DNA of 64,000 nucleotides, from NCBI RefSeq assembly GCF_016864015.1, contig NZ_CP045067.1, forward strand, positions 841,001 to 905,000, in the 5' to 3' direction. The translations under genes were made by a program, and so were the position numbers. The stretch is from Lacinutrix sp. WUR7 (GTDB taxonomy: Bacteria > Bacteroidota > Bacteroidia > Flavobacteriales > Flavobacteriaceae). The notes beneath the pieces were generated by a model that saw nothing but the letters and a program-made list of their open reading frames with translations, was not told the origin of the DNA and ran no database searches. This document shows positions 1 to 8,588 of this stretch, in pieces (position 1 is the first letter of the stretch; each line of letters opens with the position of its first letter).

Positions 1-975
1 TACATTTGTCTTTTCTTCTAAAGTATGTGGCGCATGGTCTGTTGCAATAACGTCTATTCTGTCATCTAACAAAGCTTTCCATAAACCATCTTTATCCTTT
101 TGGGATTTTACTGCAGGGTTCCATTTTATAAAGGTTCCTTTTGCATCGTAATCTTCGTCTGTAAACCACAAGTGATGTACACAAACCTCAGCAGTTATTT
201 TTTTATCTTTTAACGGAATTTTATTGGTAAACAAACTCGTTTCCTTTGCTGTAGAGAGATGAAAAACATGCAGTCGAGCACCTGTTTTTTTAGCAAGTTC
301 AATAGCCTTAGAAGAAGATATATAGCAAGCCTCTTCACTTCTAATATCTGGATGATGCTTTATTGGTATGTCTTCACCAAATTCTTCCATATACTTAGCA
401 AGATTATTTTTAATCGTTGCTTCGTCTTCGCAGTGCACAGCAATAAGTAATTTAGTACTAGAAAATATTTTTTCTAAAACTTCCGGATTATCCACCAACA
501 TATTTCCTGTAGACGAACCTAAAAACAATTTTAATGCTGCAACTTGTTTCGGGTCTACTTTTAATATTTCATCTAAATTATCATTAGTACCACCAAACAT
601 AAAAGAATAATTAGCAGAAGACGTTTTGGAAGCTATCTCAAATTTTTCGTTAAGCTTTTCTATGGTTGTTGTTTGCGGATTGGTGTTTGGCATTTCGATA
701 AAAGAAGTAATTCCGCCAGCAATGGCCGCTTTAGACTCTGTTTCTATATTTGCCTTTTGTGTTAATCCTGGTTCTCTAAAATGTACTTGATCATCTATAA
801 CACCTGGAAGTAAATAGTTACCTTCGGCATCAAATATGTGAACATCTGAAGATTTTGCGCTTATAGATTCACTTATCTCTTTAATATATTCGCCTTCAAT
901 AAGAATATCTCCCTCAAAGATACTACCCTCATTTACAATTTTTGCGTTCTTAATAAGTGTTTGTTTGTGTTGCAT
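1..975 (-). CDS. pyrC: Dihydroorotase, 3' end beyond window
   Basis: This enzyme closes carbamoyl-aspartate to dihydroorotate in cytoplasmic pyrimidine synthesis. The frame is open for 325 codons from the ATG at 975 to base 1 with no stop, so the C-terminus is outside the window. The translation shows the amidohydrolase pattern: DDQVHFREPG near residue 60 (the usual first metal-binding HxH reads QVH here), AVHCEDE in the middle, and IATDHAPHT near the visible end. Class I bacterial enzymes run to about 420-450 residues, so roughly 100-120 are missing. The mannosyltransferase gene stops 10 bp upstream on the same strand, which suggests cotranscription. Identification is firm. The replaced first His of the HxH motif is worth checking, because some members of this family are non-catalytic partners of aspartate carbamoyltransferase. 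Confidence 0.9.
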   Translation of the reverse strand, partial: MQHKQTLIKNAKIVNEGSIFEGDILIEGEYIKEISESISAKSSDVHIFDAEGNYLLPGVIDDQVHFREPGLTQKANIETESKAAIAGGITSFIEMPNTNPQTTTIEKLNEKFEIASKTSSANYSFMFGGTNDNLDEILKVDPKQVAALKLFLGSSTGNMLVDNPEVLEKIFSSTKLLIAVHCEDEATIKNNLAKYMEEFGEDIPIKHHPDIRSEEACYISSSKAIELAKKTGARLHVFHLSTAKETSLFTNKIPLKDKKITAEVCVHHLWFTDEDYDAKGTFIKWNPAVKSQKDKDGLWKALLDDRIDVIATDHAPHTLEEKTNV

Positions 976-985
976 GAACTTAATT

Positions 986-1708
986 TTACTTTTTAAATAG
1001 ACTTTTAAATTTCATCGAGATTACGCCAAAAATGGCTTCAGAAATGATACCCGAACTTAATTTAGATTCGCCTTTTGCCCTATCCGTAAAAATAACTGGT
1101 ATTTCTTTTATTTTAAACTTTTTACAATATGCTTTAAATTTCATTTCTATTTGAAACGCATACCCTGTAAACTTTATTTTATTTAAATCAAATGATTCTA
1201 AAACCTCTCTTTTATAGCAAATAAATCCTGCGGTCGTATCATGAATTTTCATTCGTGTAATAAAACGCACATATTTGGAAGCCAAATAAGAAAGTAGAAC
1301 CCTACTCATAGGCCAATTTACCACATTTACACCTTTTACATAACGAGAACCAATTGCTAAATCTGCTCCATCCACATGACAGGTGTTGTATAAGCGAATT
1401 AAATCTTTTGGGTTATGTGAAAAATCTGCATCCATTTCAAAAATATAATCATAATCTCTTGCCAAACCCCATTTAAAACCATGAATATATGCAGTACCTA
1501 ATCCTGATTTTTCTTTTCTTACTTCTAGATGTAAACGTTCCGGAAATTGCTCTTGTAGTTCTTTAACTTTTAGTGCCGTTAAATCTGGAGAATTATCATC
1601 TACTACTAAAACATCAAATGCTTTTTCAAGAGAAAATACCGCCCTAATAATAGCCTCAATATTTTCTATTTCGTTGTATGTTGGTATGATGACAATAGCG
1701 TCTTGCAT
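986..1708 (-). CDS. Polyprenol monophosphomannose synthase (GT2)
   Basis: This is a GT2 family glycosyltransferase of the dolichol-phosphate mannosyltransferase type, which moves mannose from GDP-mannose to a polyprenyl phosphate at the inner membrane. The GT-A fold is visible: IIPTYNE at the N-terminus, VVDDNSPD near residue 38 and the metal-binding EMDADFSHNP near residue 93. There is no C-terminal membrane domain, which matches the short soluble bacterial form of about 240 residues. The frame opens at a TTG at 1717, but the ATG at 1708 (MQDAIVIIPTYNE) suits the family better. It lies 10 bp upstream of pyrC and is divergent from the DUF4271 gene. The sugar and acceptor are inferred from the family. 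Confidence 0.88.
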   Translation of the reverse strand: MQDAIVIIPTYNEIENIEAIIRAVFSLEKAFDVLVVDDNSPDLTALKVKELQEQFPERLHLEVRKEKSGLGTAYIHGFKWGLARDYDYIFEMDADFSHNPKDLIRLYNTCHVDGADLAIGSRYVKGVNVVNWPMSRVLLSYLASKYVRFITRMKIHDTTAGFICYKREVLESFDLNKIKFTGYAFQIEMKFKAYCKKFKIKEIPVIFTDRAKGESKLSSGIISEAIFGVISMKFKSLFKK

Positions 1709-1815
1709 AAAAAGCAATTAATTTTAGCAAATGTACGCTATTTAAAAATTACTTTTTTTTAAATTTTCCTTAAAAAATGGAAGAAGAATACGATTATTTA
1801 TAATAATTTTACATT

Positions 1816-2466
1816 ATGCTTCGCGAAATTATATCTAATGAAATTTTTACTGTATTACTACTACTTTGTCTGGTTTTAGTTGCCACTACAAAAGTGTTGT
1901 ATACAAAACGTTTTCATGATTTTACTAATGTACTAGGCAATTTCAGATATTTAAAAGTATACTCTAGAGACTTAAAACTTATTGATGGTTTTGATGCATT
2001 ACTTTTTATAAACTTATTAATTTCCACATCTATTTTTAGTGTTTTTTTATACAAAAATTTTGTAGGTGAAATTGAAGACATCTCCATATTCTTAATTAAA
2101 GTATTTATAGGAATTGCAATACTACTTTTAGCAAAAACATCTATAGAACGCTTACTAGGAAGCTTATTCAACATAGAGAGTACTTTAGATTTTTACGTAT
2201 TTCAAAAAATGAGCTATAAAATTTTTTTTGGCATATTATTAATTCCTATTAATTTTATATTATTATTTAGCGTAGCACCTTCCCCTATTATTTTACAAAT
2301 TATTGTAATTGTTTTTATTTTAATAAATTGCATAAGTATCATAGTATCTTACAAGACGTATCAAAGTTTAATAAAATCCAATTTGTTTTATTTTATTTTG
2401 TATCTTTGCACTCTTGAAATTTCGCCTTATCTAGTATTATATAAGTTATTTATAGATTACAGTTAA
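1816..2466 (+). CDS. DUF4271 integral membrane protein
   Basis: This 216-residue, very hydrophobic protein has about six predicted membrane segments (around residues 8-25, 60-80, 90-112, 135-155, 158-178 and 190-210) and no recognised catalytic motif. Size, composition and position next to hemD match the DUF4271 family of Bacteroidota, whose function is unknown. hemD begins 21 bp after its stop, so the two are probably cotranscribed, although a promoter-like sequence near its 3' end may also serve hemD. It is divergent from the mannosyltransferase gene. Assignment to DUF4271 rests on context and recall, not on a search. Confidence 0.75.
   Translation: MLREIISNEIFTVLLLLCLVLVATTKVLYTKRFHDFTNVLGNFRYLKVYSRDLKLIDGFDALLFINLLISTSIFSVFLYKNFVGEIEDISIFLIKVFIGIAILLLAKTSIERLLGSLFNIESTLDFYVFQKMSYKIFFGILLIPINFILLFSVAPSPIILQIIVIVFILINCISIIVSYKTYQSLIKSNLFYFILYLCTLEISPYLVLYKLFIDYS
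2383..2408 (+). promoter_or_regulatory. Predicted sigma-A promoter for hemD
   Basis: TATCTTTG at 2401-2408 matches the Bacteroidota -7 box TANNTTTG exactly, with a TTTG at 2382-2385 as a -33 candidate. The 15-nt spacing is shorter than the usual 17-23. It lies inside the 3' end of the DUF4271 gene, about 80 bp before hemD. Confidence 0.45.
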
Positions 2467-2487
2467 GGTTTAAAAGCTAGCTATTAT

Positions 2488-3237
2488 ATGAAAGTCAAAA
2501 CCATTTTAGTATCTCAACCAGAACCTAAAATAGAAAATTCGCCTTATTTTGATTTGCAAGAAAAGCAAAAAGTGAAGATAGACTTCAGGCCTTTTATTCA
2601 CGTAGAAGGTGTTCCGGCAAAGGAAATAAGACTTCAAAAAATAGATTTAAGCAATTATACTGCAATTATTTTAACAAGCAGAAATGCTGTAGACCATTTT
2701 TTTAGAGTTGCAGATGAAATGCGATTTAAAGTACCAGACAGCATGAAATATTTCTGCCAGTCGGAAGCTGTAGCTTACTACTTGCAAAAATATGTAGTAT
2801 ATAGAAAGCGTAAAATTTATGTTGGTAAGCGAACTTTTTCTGAGTTGTCACCTACTATAAAAAAATATAAAGACGAAAAATTCTTACTACCAACAACAGA
2901 CAAACTAAAACCAGAAGTTCCAGAAATACTAGATGGTTTAGCTGTAAATTGGAAACAGGCTGTTTTTTACAAAACGGTTATAAGTGATTTATCTGATTTA
3001 GAAGATGTATTTTATGACATCTTAGTATTTTTTAGCCCTTCTGGAATTGATTCTTTATTCAAGAATTTCCCAGATTTTAAACAAAATGAAACTAGAATAG
3101 CTGTTTTTGGTAACACCACTATTAAAGCGGTAGAAGCACACGGACTTCGTGTAGACATCTCGGCACCAACGCCAGAAACACCTTCTATGACGATGGCTTT
3201 AGAAAAGTACATCAACAAAATAAATAAAGGGAAATAG
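2488..3237 (+). CDS. hemD: Uroporphyrinogen-III synthase
   Basis: HemD cyclises hydroxymethylbilane to uroporphyrinogen III in haem and corrin synthesis. The 249-residue protein has the low-conservation two-domain HemD pattern: an N-terminal segment with ILVSQPEP, the AIILTSRNAVDHFF segment near residue 60, and a C-terminal FFSPSGIDSLF near residue 180 followed by IAVFGNTTIKAVEAHG. These are the usual HemD signatures. Length fits the family (240-270). No other haem genes lie nearby, as is common in Flavobacteriaceae where HemD sits beside DUF4271. Transcription probably ends at the palindromic terminator just downstream. Confidence 0.9.
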   Translation: MKVKTILVSQPEPKIENSPYFDLQEKQKVKIDFRPFIHVEGVPAKEIRLQKIDLSNYTAIILTSRNAVDHFFRVADEMRFKVPDSMKYFCQSEAVAYYLQKYVVYRKRKIYVGKRTFSELSPTIKKYKDEKFLLPTTDKLKPEVPEILDGLAVNWKQAVFYKTVISDLSDLEDVFYDILVFFSPSGIDSLFKNFPDFKQNETRIAVFGNTTIKAVEAHGLRVDISAPTPETPSMTMALEKYINKINKGK

Positions 3238-3251
3238 GCTCAGACTATTCC

Positions 3252-3291
3252 AAAAAAAATCGCAACATATAATATGTTGCGATTTTTTTTT
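3252..3291. terminator. Bidirectional intrinsic terminator
   Basis: A near-perfect inverted repeat has arms CGCAACATAT and ATATGTTGCG, extended on both sides by A8 and T9 tracts. It lies between the convergent hemD and the T9SS protein gene, and either orientation gives a GC hairpin followed by a U-run. Confidence 0.9.
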
Positions 3292-3309
3292 GGTTAGTAT
3301 TTAATTCTT

Positions 3310-4278
3310 TTACTGAATTATTAATTTCTTCGTTTGTGATTTCCCACCTGCAAATATTCTTGCTAAATAAACTCCTGGAGCCATTGCACTAATATCTACA
3401 GCGTTTTTACCAAATGATAAATCTTTGCTCAACACTAACTTTCCTGTGATATCATAAACTTGAATTTGTGACTCTTGTAAGTTAGAAGTAACATAAATTC
3501 TATTTTTAGCAGGATTTGGATAGACATCAAAAGCTAACTCCGTTTCACTAGCAATAGATAGTGTAGGACAACCTGTTGCATCATTTACAAAAGAACTAGT
3601 CCCATCTTTTTGCCAAGGTAAAGCTGTTAAATAACCAGCAGTACAATCATCCACAAATATATTCACTAGACTAGTGTTAGAGCGCGCATCAAATGCAGTT
3701 ACGTTTGCATTGTTACCATTACGCATATCCAGTTCTGTAAGACTATTAAAACTACATGCCAATGAAACCAATGCTCCATTAGTAGATAAATCTAAAGTAC
3801 TTAATCCAGTTAATCTCACATCTATCACTGTTAAACCGGTATTACCAGATAAATCCAGGCTTCCTACCGGACAACCAGGAATACGAAATTCACTTAACGT
3901 GGTATTACTTGCTCCAATTACAATACTACTTAATGAAGAACTACCTTCTGTATTAAGCATGGTTAAATTGGTATTAGCAGAAACATCTAAACTAGTTACT
4001 GCGCTATTATACGTTATAACCAAACCTGTTATACCAGTTAATGCTTCAATACCAGTAAAATCATTAATCGCATTGTAAGGCGCTGTGTTACTAATACTTA
4101 ATATTCCAGTAACCGCAGCAGCCTCACTATCTAATATAAAACCATCTACTGGTCCATTAATAGTGGTAAAGTCGACTAGAAACTGTTCAAAATCGGTATT
4201 CGGCACAGCAGTAGACTGTGCCTGAATTTGTAATTGCATGGCTACAACAATAGCCATAAAAAGTAGTGTTTTTTTCAT
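3310..4278 (-). CDS. Secreted leucine-rich protein with T9SS sorting tail
   Basis: This 322-residue secreted protein carries a signal peptide (MKKTLLFMAIVVAMQLQIQA, residues 1-20). A leucine-rich-repeat-like region follows at about 65-215, with recurring L-x-x-L-D-(L/V)-(S/R) strands such as VTSLDVSANTNL, GSLDLSGNTGL and LSTLDLSTNGAL. The type A T9SS sorting domain occupies about the last 75 residues and begins FDVYPNPAKNRIYV. The tail predicts export through the outer membrane by the type IX system and attachment to the cell surface or release. The repeats suggest binding to proteins or glycans, but no ligand can be named. It has its own promoter-like sequence and appears monocistronic. Confidence 0.88.
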   Translation of the reverse strand: MKKTLLFMAIVVAMQLQIQAQSTAVPNTDFEQFLVDFTTINGPVDGFILDSEAAAVTGILSISNTAPYNAINDFTGIEALTGITGLVITYNSAVTSLDVSANTNLTMLNTEGSSSLSSIVIGASNTTLSEFRIPGCPVGSLDLSGNTGLTVIDVRLTGLSTLDLSTNGALVSLACSFNSLTELDMRNGNNANVTAFDARSNTSLVNIFVDDCTAGYLTALPWQKDGTSSFVNDATGCPTLSIASETELAFDVYPNPAKNRIYVTSNLQESQIQVYDITGKLVLSKDLSFGKNAVDISAMAPGVYLARIFAGGKSQTKKLIIQ

Positions 4279-4305
4279 AATTAATAGCTTTATAATTTAT
4301 AATCA

Positions 4306-4335
4306 TAAAGTTAGGTTATAAAAAAATACTTACAA
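4306..4335 (-). promoter_or_regulatory. Predicted promoter of the T9SS leucine-rich protein
   Basis: On the minus strand a TTG (4333-4335) is followed, after exactly 19 nt, by TAACTTTA (4306-4313), one mismatch from the Bacteroidota consensus. The predicted start lies about 20-30 nt before the ATG. Confidence 0.6.
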
Positions 4336-4369
4336 GACCTTTCAACAAATATTACCGTAGTTTACCTAT

Positions 4370-5983
4370 TTATTCCTGTACATTTGGTGCACCATCAAGA
4401 ATTTCTTGATTTGCATCCGCTTCAAACTGCTTAAAGTTAGCTCTAAAAGAGTCTGACAATTTATATGCTGTTTTGTAATACCCTTCATCATTATTCCAAG
4501 TAGATCTCGGACTTAACACCTCAGTTGGTACATTAGGACAGGTTCTTGGTTGGTTTAATCCAAACACAGAATGTATATGATAATTACCTTTATTAGCAGC
4601 CTCTAAACTTCCGTCCATCGCAGCAGTAATCATTGCTCTTGTATATTTTAATTTCATCCTAGAACCAACGCCATAAGGTCCACCAGTCCAACCAGTATTC
4701 ACCAACCAAACATTTACTCCAGCGTCTTTCATTTTCTGACTTAGCATTTCGGCATATTTTGTTGGGTGTAAAGGCATAAATGGTGCTCCGAAACAAGCAG
4801 AAAAACTTGGTAATGGCTCGTCTATTCCAGCTTCTGTTCCAGCAACTTTAGCCGTATAACCAGATATAAAATGGTATGCAGCTTGCCCAGGAGTTAACTT
4901 AGAGATTGGAGGTAAAACACCAAAAGCATCTGCTGTTAAAAAGAATATATTTTTAGGGTTTTTACCTATAGAAGGCACTCTAATATTTTCAATATGATAA
5001 ATTGGATAACTCACTCTAGTATTCTGAGTAATAGAAGTATCTGCAAAATCTACTTCACCTTTATCATTCATTATTACATTTTCTAAAATAGCTCCTTTTT
5101 TAATAGCAGCATAAATTTCAGGCTCTTGCTCTTGAGATAAGTTAATTACTTTAGCGTAGCAACCACCTTCAAAATTAAAAACAGTGTTTTCAGCAGTCCA
5201 ACCATGTTCATCATCCCCAATTAAACTTCTATCTGGATCTGTAGATAAGGTAGTTTTTCCTGTTCCAGAAAGACCAAAGAAAATAGAGGTATCTCCTTCT
5301 TTACCAACATTTGCACTACAGTGCATTGGTAATGTATTTTTATATACAGGAAGAATAAAATTTAATGCAGAAAAAATTCCTTTTTTAATTTCACCAGTAT
5401 AACCAGTTCCACCAATTAATATAATTTTTCTTGTAAAGTCTAAAATAGCAAAGTTATGTTGACGAGTACCATCTATTTCTGGATCTGCCTTAAAATCTGG
5501 TGCATTAACAATGGTCCATTCTGGAGAAAAATCTTTTAACTCTTCTTCGGTAGGACGTAAAAACATGTTATAAGCAAACATGTTACTCCAAGGAGTCTCG
5601 GTTATAACTCTAATATTTAATTTGTAATCTTTATCGGCGCAAGCATAACTATCTCTTACATAAACTTCTTTGTTAGATAAGTAATCTACTACTTTATTGT
5701 ATAGCTTGTCAAACTTATCAGAATCAAAAGGAATATTTATATTTCCCCACCAAACTTTATCTTTAGTGACATCATCTTTAACTATAAACCTATCTTTTGG
5801 TGACCTACCAGTAAACTCACCTGTATTAACAGCAAGTGCTCCAGACGAAGCGATAACTCCTTGTTTTTTTTCAACCGTAATATTCTGAAGTTGTTCTGGT
5901 GAAAGTTGATAATTAACTTTTGCATTTTTGATTCCATATTGTTCTAACGAAATCGTTTTCGTTACTTGAGTATGATTAACCAT
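4370..5983 (-). CDS. pckA: Phosphoenolpyruvate carboxykinase (ATP)
   Basis: PckA converts oxaloacetate and ATP to phosphoenolpyruvate, CO2 and ADP, the entry step to gluconeogenesis in the cytoplasm. At 537 residues it is the normal length of the ATP-dependent class. The kinase-1a P-loop GLSGTGKTTLS lies near residue 240, followed by the metal-binding GDDEHGW. FTGRSPKDRFIV is near residue 58, and SYPIYHIENI and GWTGGPYGVG are also typical. The gene stands alone between a T9SS protein gene and DUF423. Gluconeogenesis fits a bacterium that feeds on peptides and organic acids, consistent with the amino-acid and hydroxyacid catabolic genes in this window. Confidence 0.97.
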   Translation of the reverse strand: MVNHTQVTKTISLEQYGIKNAKVNYQLSPEQLQNITVEKKQGVIASSGALAVNTGEFTGRSPKDRFIVKDDVTKDKVWWGNINIPFDSDKFDKLYNKVVDYLSNKEVYVRDSYACADKDYKLNIRVITETPWSNMFAYNMFLRPTEEELKDFSPEWTIVNAPDFKADPEIDGTRQHNFAILDFTRKIILIGGTGYTGEIKKGIFSALNFILPVYKNTLPMHCSANVGKEGDTSIFFGLSGTGKTTLSTDPDRSLIGDDEHGWTAENTVFNFEGGCYAKVINLSQEQEPEIYAAIKKGAILENVIMNDKGEVDFADTSITQNTRVSYPIYHIENIRVPSIGKNPKNIFFLTADAFGVLPPISKLTPGQAAYHFISGYTAKVAGTEAGIDEPLPSFSACFGAPFMPLHPTKYAEMLSQKMKDAGVNVWLVNTGWTGGPYGVGSRMKLKYTRAMITAAMDGSLEAANKGNYHIHSVFGLNQPRTCPNVPTEVLSPRSTWNNDEGYYKTAYKLSDSFRANFKQFEADANQEILDGAPNVQE

Positions 5984-6007
5984 ATTTTAATTGTGTTGTT
6001 TAAGATG

Positions 6008-6015
6008 CAAAATTA
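6008..6015 (-). promoter_or_regulatory. -7 box upstream of pckA
   Basis: The minus strand reads TAATTTTG, a perfect TANNTTTG box, about 25 nt before the pckA ATG. No clear TTG lies 19 nt further upstream, so only the -7 element is supported. Confidence 0.45.
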
Positions 6016-6046
6016 AAACTTTATTTTAAAGTAGCCATCTAAAACC

Positions 6047-6439
6047 CTAATTATCCGCTTTTAGTTTTAAAAAGTTTATCAACAATATCGCCCAAGACCC
6101 AATTAACAAAAGGCCTCCCAAAGGGGTAACTAATGCGATTTTATTAAAATTCACAGGTGTCAATGCATTTGTAGACAAACCATAAATAGATCCCGAAAAA
6201 AACAAAACACCAACTAACGTCAGTTTATAAATAGTCTTTTTCGATTTTTCTGGTACCCCATTTATACTTCCCAATATTAGCAGAAAAAAAGCATGATACA
6301 TTTGGTAACGCACACCGGTTTCAAAAGATTGTAAAGACGCTTCCGAAATTAATTCTTTTAAGCCATGTGCTGCAAATGCACCTAGTATAATTCCTAAGAT
6401 ACCCAAAACAGCTCCGGAAATTAATAATTTTTTGTTCAT
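6047..6439 (-). CDS. DUF423 family small membrane protein
   Basis: This is a 130-residue inner-membrane protein with four predicted membrane segments. The N-terminal GAVLGILGIILGAFAAHGLK and the middle FETGVRYQMYHAFFLL are the hallmark segments of the DUF423 (YgdD-like) family, whose function is unknown. The frame extends upstream to an ATG at 6508, but residues 1-23 of that version are non-hydrophobic and unlike the family. The ATG at 6439 (MNKKLLISGAVLG) is therefore preferred. It is divergent from the saccharopine reductase gene, with about 77 bp between starts. Confidence 0.85.
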   Translation of the reverse strand: MNKKLLISGAVLGILGIILGAFAAHGLKELISEASLQSFETGVRYQMYHAFFLLILGSINGVPEKSKKTIYKLTLVGVLFFSGSIYGLSTNALTPVNFNKIALVTPLGGLLLIGSWAILLINFLKLKADN

Positions 6440-6516
6440 ATAATTATGTATTTCGTTTAATTTACCCACAGTATTTATTACATTCGTAAACACAAAATTA
6501 CTCAACAATTCTCATT

Positions 6517-7881
6517 ATGCGAAAGATTTTAGTCATTGGTTCTGGAAAATCATCCTCATACCTTATTAAATATTTATTAGAAAAATCAATTACCGAAGAT
6601 TTACTAATTATAGTTGGCGATATAAACTTTACTCACGCTAAAAAATTAATTGGCGATCATGAAAATGCCCAAGCTATTTTATTAGATGTTTTTGATAAAC
6701 ACTCTCGTCAAGAGGCCATACAAAACGCAGATATTGTAGTATCTATGCTACCTGCAAGATTTCATATAGAAGTTGCTAAAGACTGTATTACTTTTAATAA
6801 GAATATGGTAACCGCTTCTTATATAAGTCCAGAAATGCAAGCATTAGATAAAGCTGCAAAAGACAAAGGGCTTATTTTTATGAATGAAATTGGCGTCGAT
6901 CCAGGAATAGACCACATGAGTGCTATGCAAGTCATTGATAAAATTAGAAGCAAAGGTGGTGAAATGATTTTATTCGAATCTTTTACAGGTGGACTAGTTG
7001 CTCCAGAAAGTGATAACAATCTATGGAACTACAAATTTACTTGGAACCCAAGAAACGTAGTGCTAGCAGGACAAGGTGGCGCTGGGAAATTTTTACAAGA
7101 AAGCACCTATAAATACATACCTTACAACAGACTCTTTAGACGTACCGAATTTTTAGAAGTAGAAGGATACGGCAGGTTTGAAGCCTATGCAAACAGAGAT
7201 TCCCTTAAATACCAAAGTGTTTATGGCTTAGACAGCATTAAAACATTATATAGAGGTACCATGCGTCGCGTAGGATTTTCTCGTGCTTGGAATGTTTTTG
7301 TACAACTTGGTATGACAGACGATAGTTACACCATAGACGATAGTGAAAACATGAGCTACCGCGATTTTGTAAATGCCTTTTTACCATACAGCCCAACAGA
7401 TTCTGTGGAGCTTAAATTTAGACATGCCTTAAAAATAGACCAAGATGATGTAGTTTGGGATAAATACTTAGAACTAGATCTTTTTAGTAGAACAAAAATG
7501 GTGGAACTTAAAAAAGCAACGCCAGCACAAATTTTACAAAAAATTTTAATGGATAGCTGGACACTAGACCCAGAAGACAAGGACATGATTGTTATGTATC
7601 ATAAATTTGGCTATGCACTAAACGGAAAAACATACCAAATAGACGCAACCATGGTAACACTTGGTGAAGACCAAACCTATACCGCAATGGCAAAAACCGT
7701 CGGATTACCAGTAGCAATTGCAACACTCGCAATCCTTAACGAAAAGATCACAACGCCAGGGGTACAAATACCAATTACCAAAGAAGTGTACACTCCTATT
7801 TTAAAAGAACTAGAAGATTACGGTATTATTTTTAAAGAAAAAGAAGTGCCTTACTTAGGCTACAACCCGTTACACGTTTAA
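6517..7881 (+). CDS. Saccharopine dehydrogenase (glutamate-forming type)
   Basis: This 454-residue protein belongs to the saccharopine dehydrogenase/reductase family of lysine metabolism, which interconverts saccharopine with aminoadipate semialdehyde and glutamate. The N-terminal Rossmann fold shows ILVIGSGKSSSYL at residues 4-16. VVSMLPARFH is near residue 72, NEIGVDPGIDHM near 126 and the FTWNPRNVVLAGQGG substrate region near 175, all typical. Flavobacteria usually use this enzyme to degrade lysine. The Lrp-type regulator gene 182 bp downstream on the same strand suggests amino-acid control, which is an inference from context. Saccharopine direction and cofactor cannot be settled from sequence. 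Confidence 0.88.
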   Translation: MRKILVIGSGKSSSYLIKYLLEKSITEDLLIIVGDINFTHAKKLIGDHENAQAILLDVFDKHSRQEAIQNADIVVSMLPARFHIEVAKDCITFNKNMVTASYISPEMQALDKAAKDKGLIFMNEIGVDPGIDHMSAMQVIDKIRSKGGEMILFESFTGGLVAPESDNNLWNYKFTWNPRNVVLAGQGGAGKFLQESTYKYIPYNRLFRRTEFLEVEGYGRFEAYANRDSLKYQSVYGLDSIKTLYRGTMRRVGFSRAWNVFVQLGMTDDSYTIDDSENMSYRDFVNAFLPYSPTDSVELKFRHALKIDQDDVVWDKYLELDLFSRTKMVELKKATPAQILQKILMDSWTLDPEDKDMIVMYHKFGYALNGKTYQIDATMVTLGEDQTYTAMAKTVGLPVAIATLAILNEKITTPGVQIPITKEVYTPILKELEDYGIIFKEKEVPYLGYNPLHV

Positions 7882-7899
7882 AATTTTTATAGCGTTTCC

Positions 7900-7925
7900 C
7901 TACTTAGCTTTCCAAAGCTAAGTAG
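7900..7925 (+). terminator. Perfect hairpin downstream of saccharopine dehydrogenase
   Basis: CTACTTAGCTTT and AAAGCTAAGTAG form a perfect 12-bp stem with a two-base spacer, 18 bp after the stop codon. No U-run follows, so it may be an RNA-processing or stabilising hairpin, not a standard terminator. Confidence 0.4.
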
Positions 7926-8063
7926 CGTCAGGCTGTACATTAAAATCTTTTTTTGCCATATATAGCAGCAAAAAAAGGATACCATTTCCATCCTTAACGC
8001 GAAATTCGATTTCAATTTCAAATCAATTCTGTACATTTATGTTTTTAACTGAAACTAGATCCT

Positions 8064-8534
8064 GTGAAAACAACAAATAACAACATTCAAATTGATGGTA
8101 TAGACAAGAAAATACTACGAGCTTTAATGGAAGACGCAAGAACACCAATTCTTGAAATAGCAAGAGGTGTTGGTATTTCTGGAGCAGCCATACACCAACG
8201 ACTGCGAAAACTAGAAAAGTCTGGTTTAATTGCTGGATCCAAATTTGTAATAAATCCAAAAGTATTAGGCTATACCACCATGGCATATATTGGTGTGTAT
8301 CTAGATAAAGCTATGAGTAATCCCGAAGCAGTAAAACAACTTAAAAAAATCCCCGAGGTTTTAGAATGCCATTACACCACAGGAAATTGGAGTATTTTTA
8401 TTAAAATTCTTTGTAAAGACAATGAACATCTTATGCAGGTTTTAAATAAAGACATTCAATCTATTTCTGGAGTTTCTAGAACAGAAACCTTCATCTCTTT
8501 AGATCAACAGATTGACCGACAAATTAAAATATAA
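8064..8534 (+). CDS. Lrp/AsnC family transcriptional regulator
   Basis: This is a 156-residue feast/famine DNA-binding protein. The N-terminal winged helix-turn-helix covers about residues 8-65 (IDGIDKKILRALMEDAR, then GISGAAIHQRLRKLEKSGLI), and a RAM ligand-binding domain follows (YIGVYLDKA, ECHYTTGNWSIFIKI). Such proteins form octamers and sense amino acids. The start is GTG at 8064, because no in-frame ATG exists before the helix-turn-helix. It follows the saccharopine dehydrogenase gene on the same strand, so lysine or a related amino acid is a reasonable guess for the effector. Confidence 0.9.
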   Translation: MKTTNNNIQIDGIDKKILRALMEDARTPILEIARGVGISGAAIHQRLRKLEKSGLIAGSKFVINPKVLGYTTMAYIGVYLDKAMSNPEAVKQLKKIPEVLECHYTTGNWSIFIKILCKDNEHLMQVLNKDIQSISGVSRTETFISLDQQIDRQIKI

Positions 8535-8569
8535 AAAAAACTCCTAAATTTCTTTAGGAGCTTTTATTT
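8533..8569. terminator. Bidirectional intrinsic terminator
   Basis: CTCCTAAA (8541-8548) and TTTAGGAG (8553-8560) form an 8-bp stem with a 4-nt loop, flanked by A8 on the left and T-rich sequence on the right. It separates the convergent lrp-type gene and the large T9SS protein gene. Confidence 0.85.
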
Positions 8570-8588
8570 AAAAAGAACTATGAATTAA

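Noticed and set aside
6440-6508. N-terminal extension of the DUF423 protein to an ATG at 6508
   Set aside because: The added residues are not hydrophobic and do not match the family. The ATG at 6439 fits.
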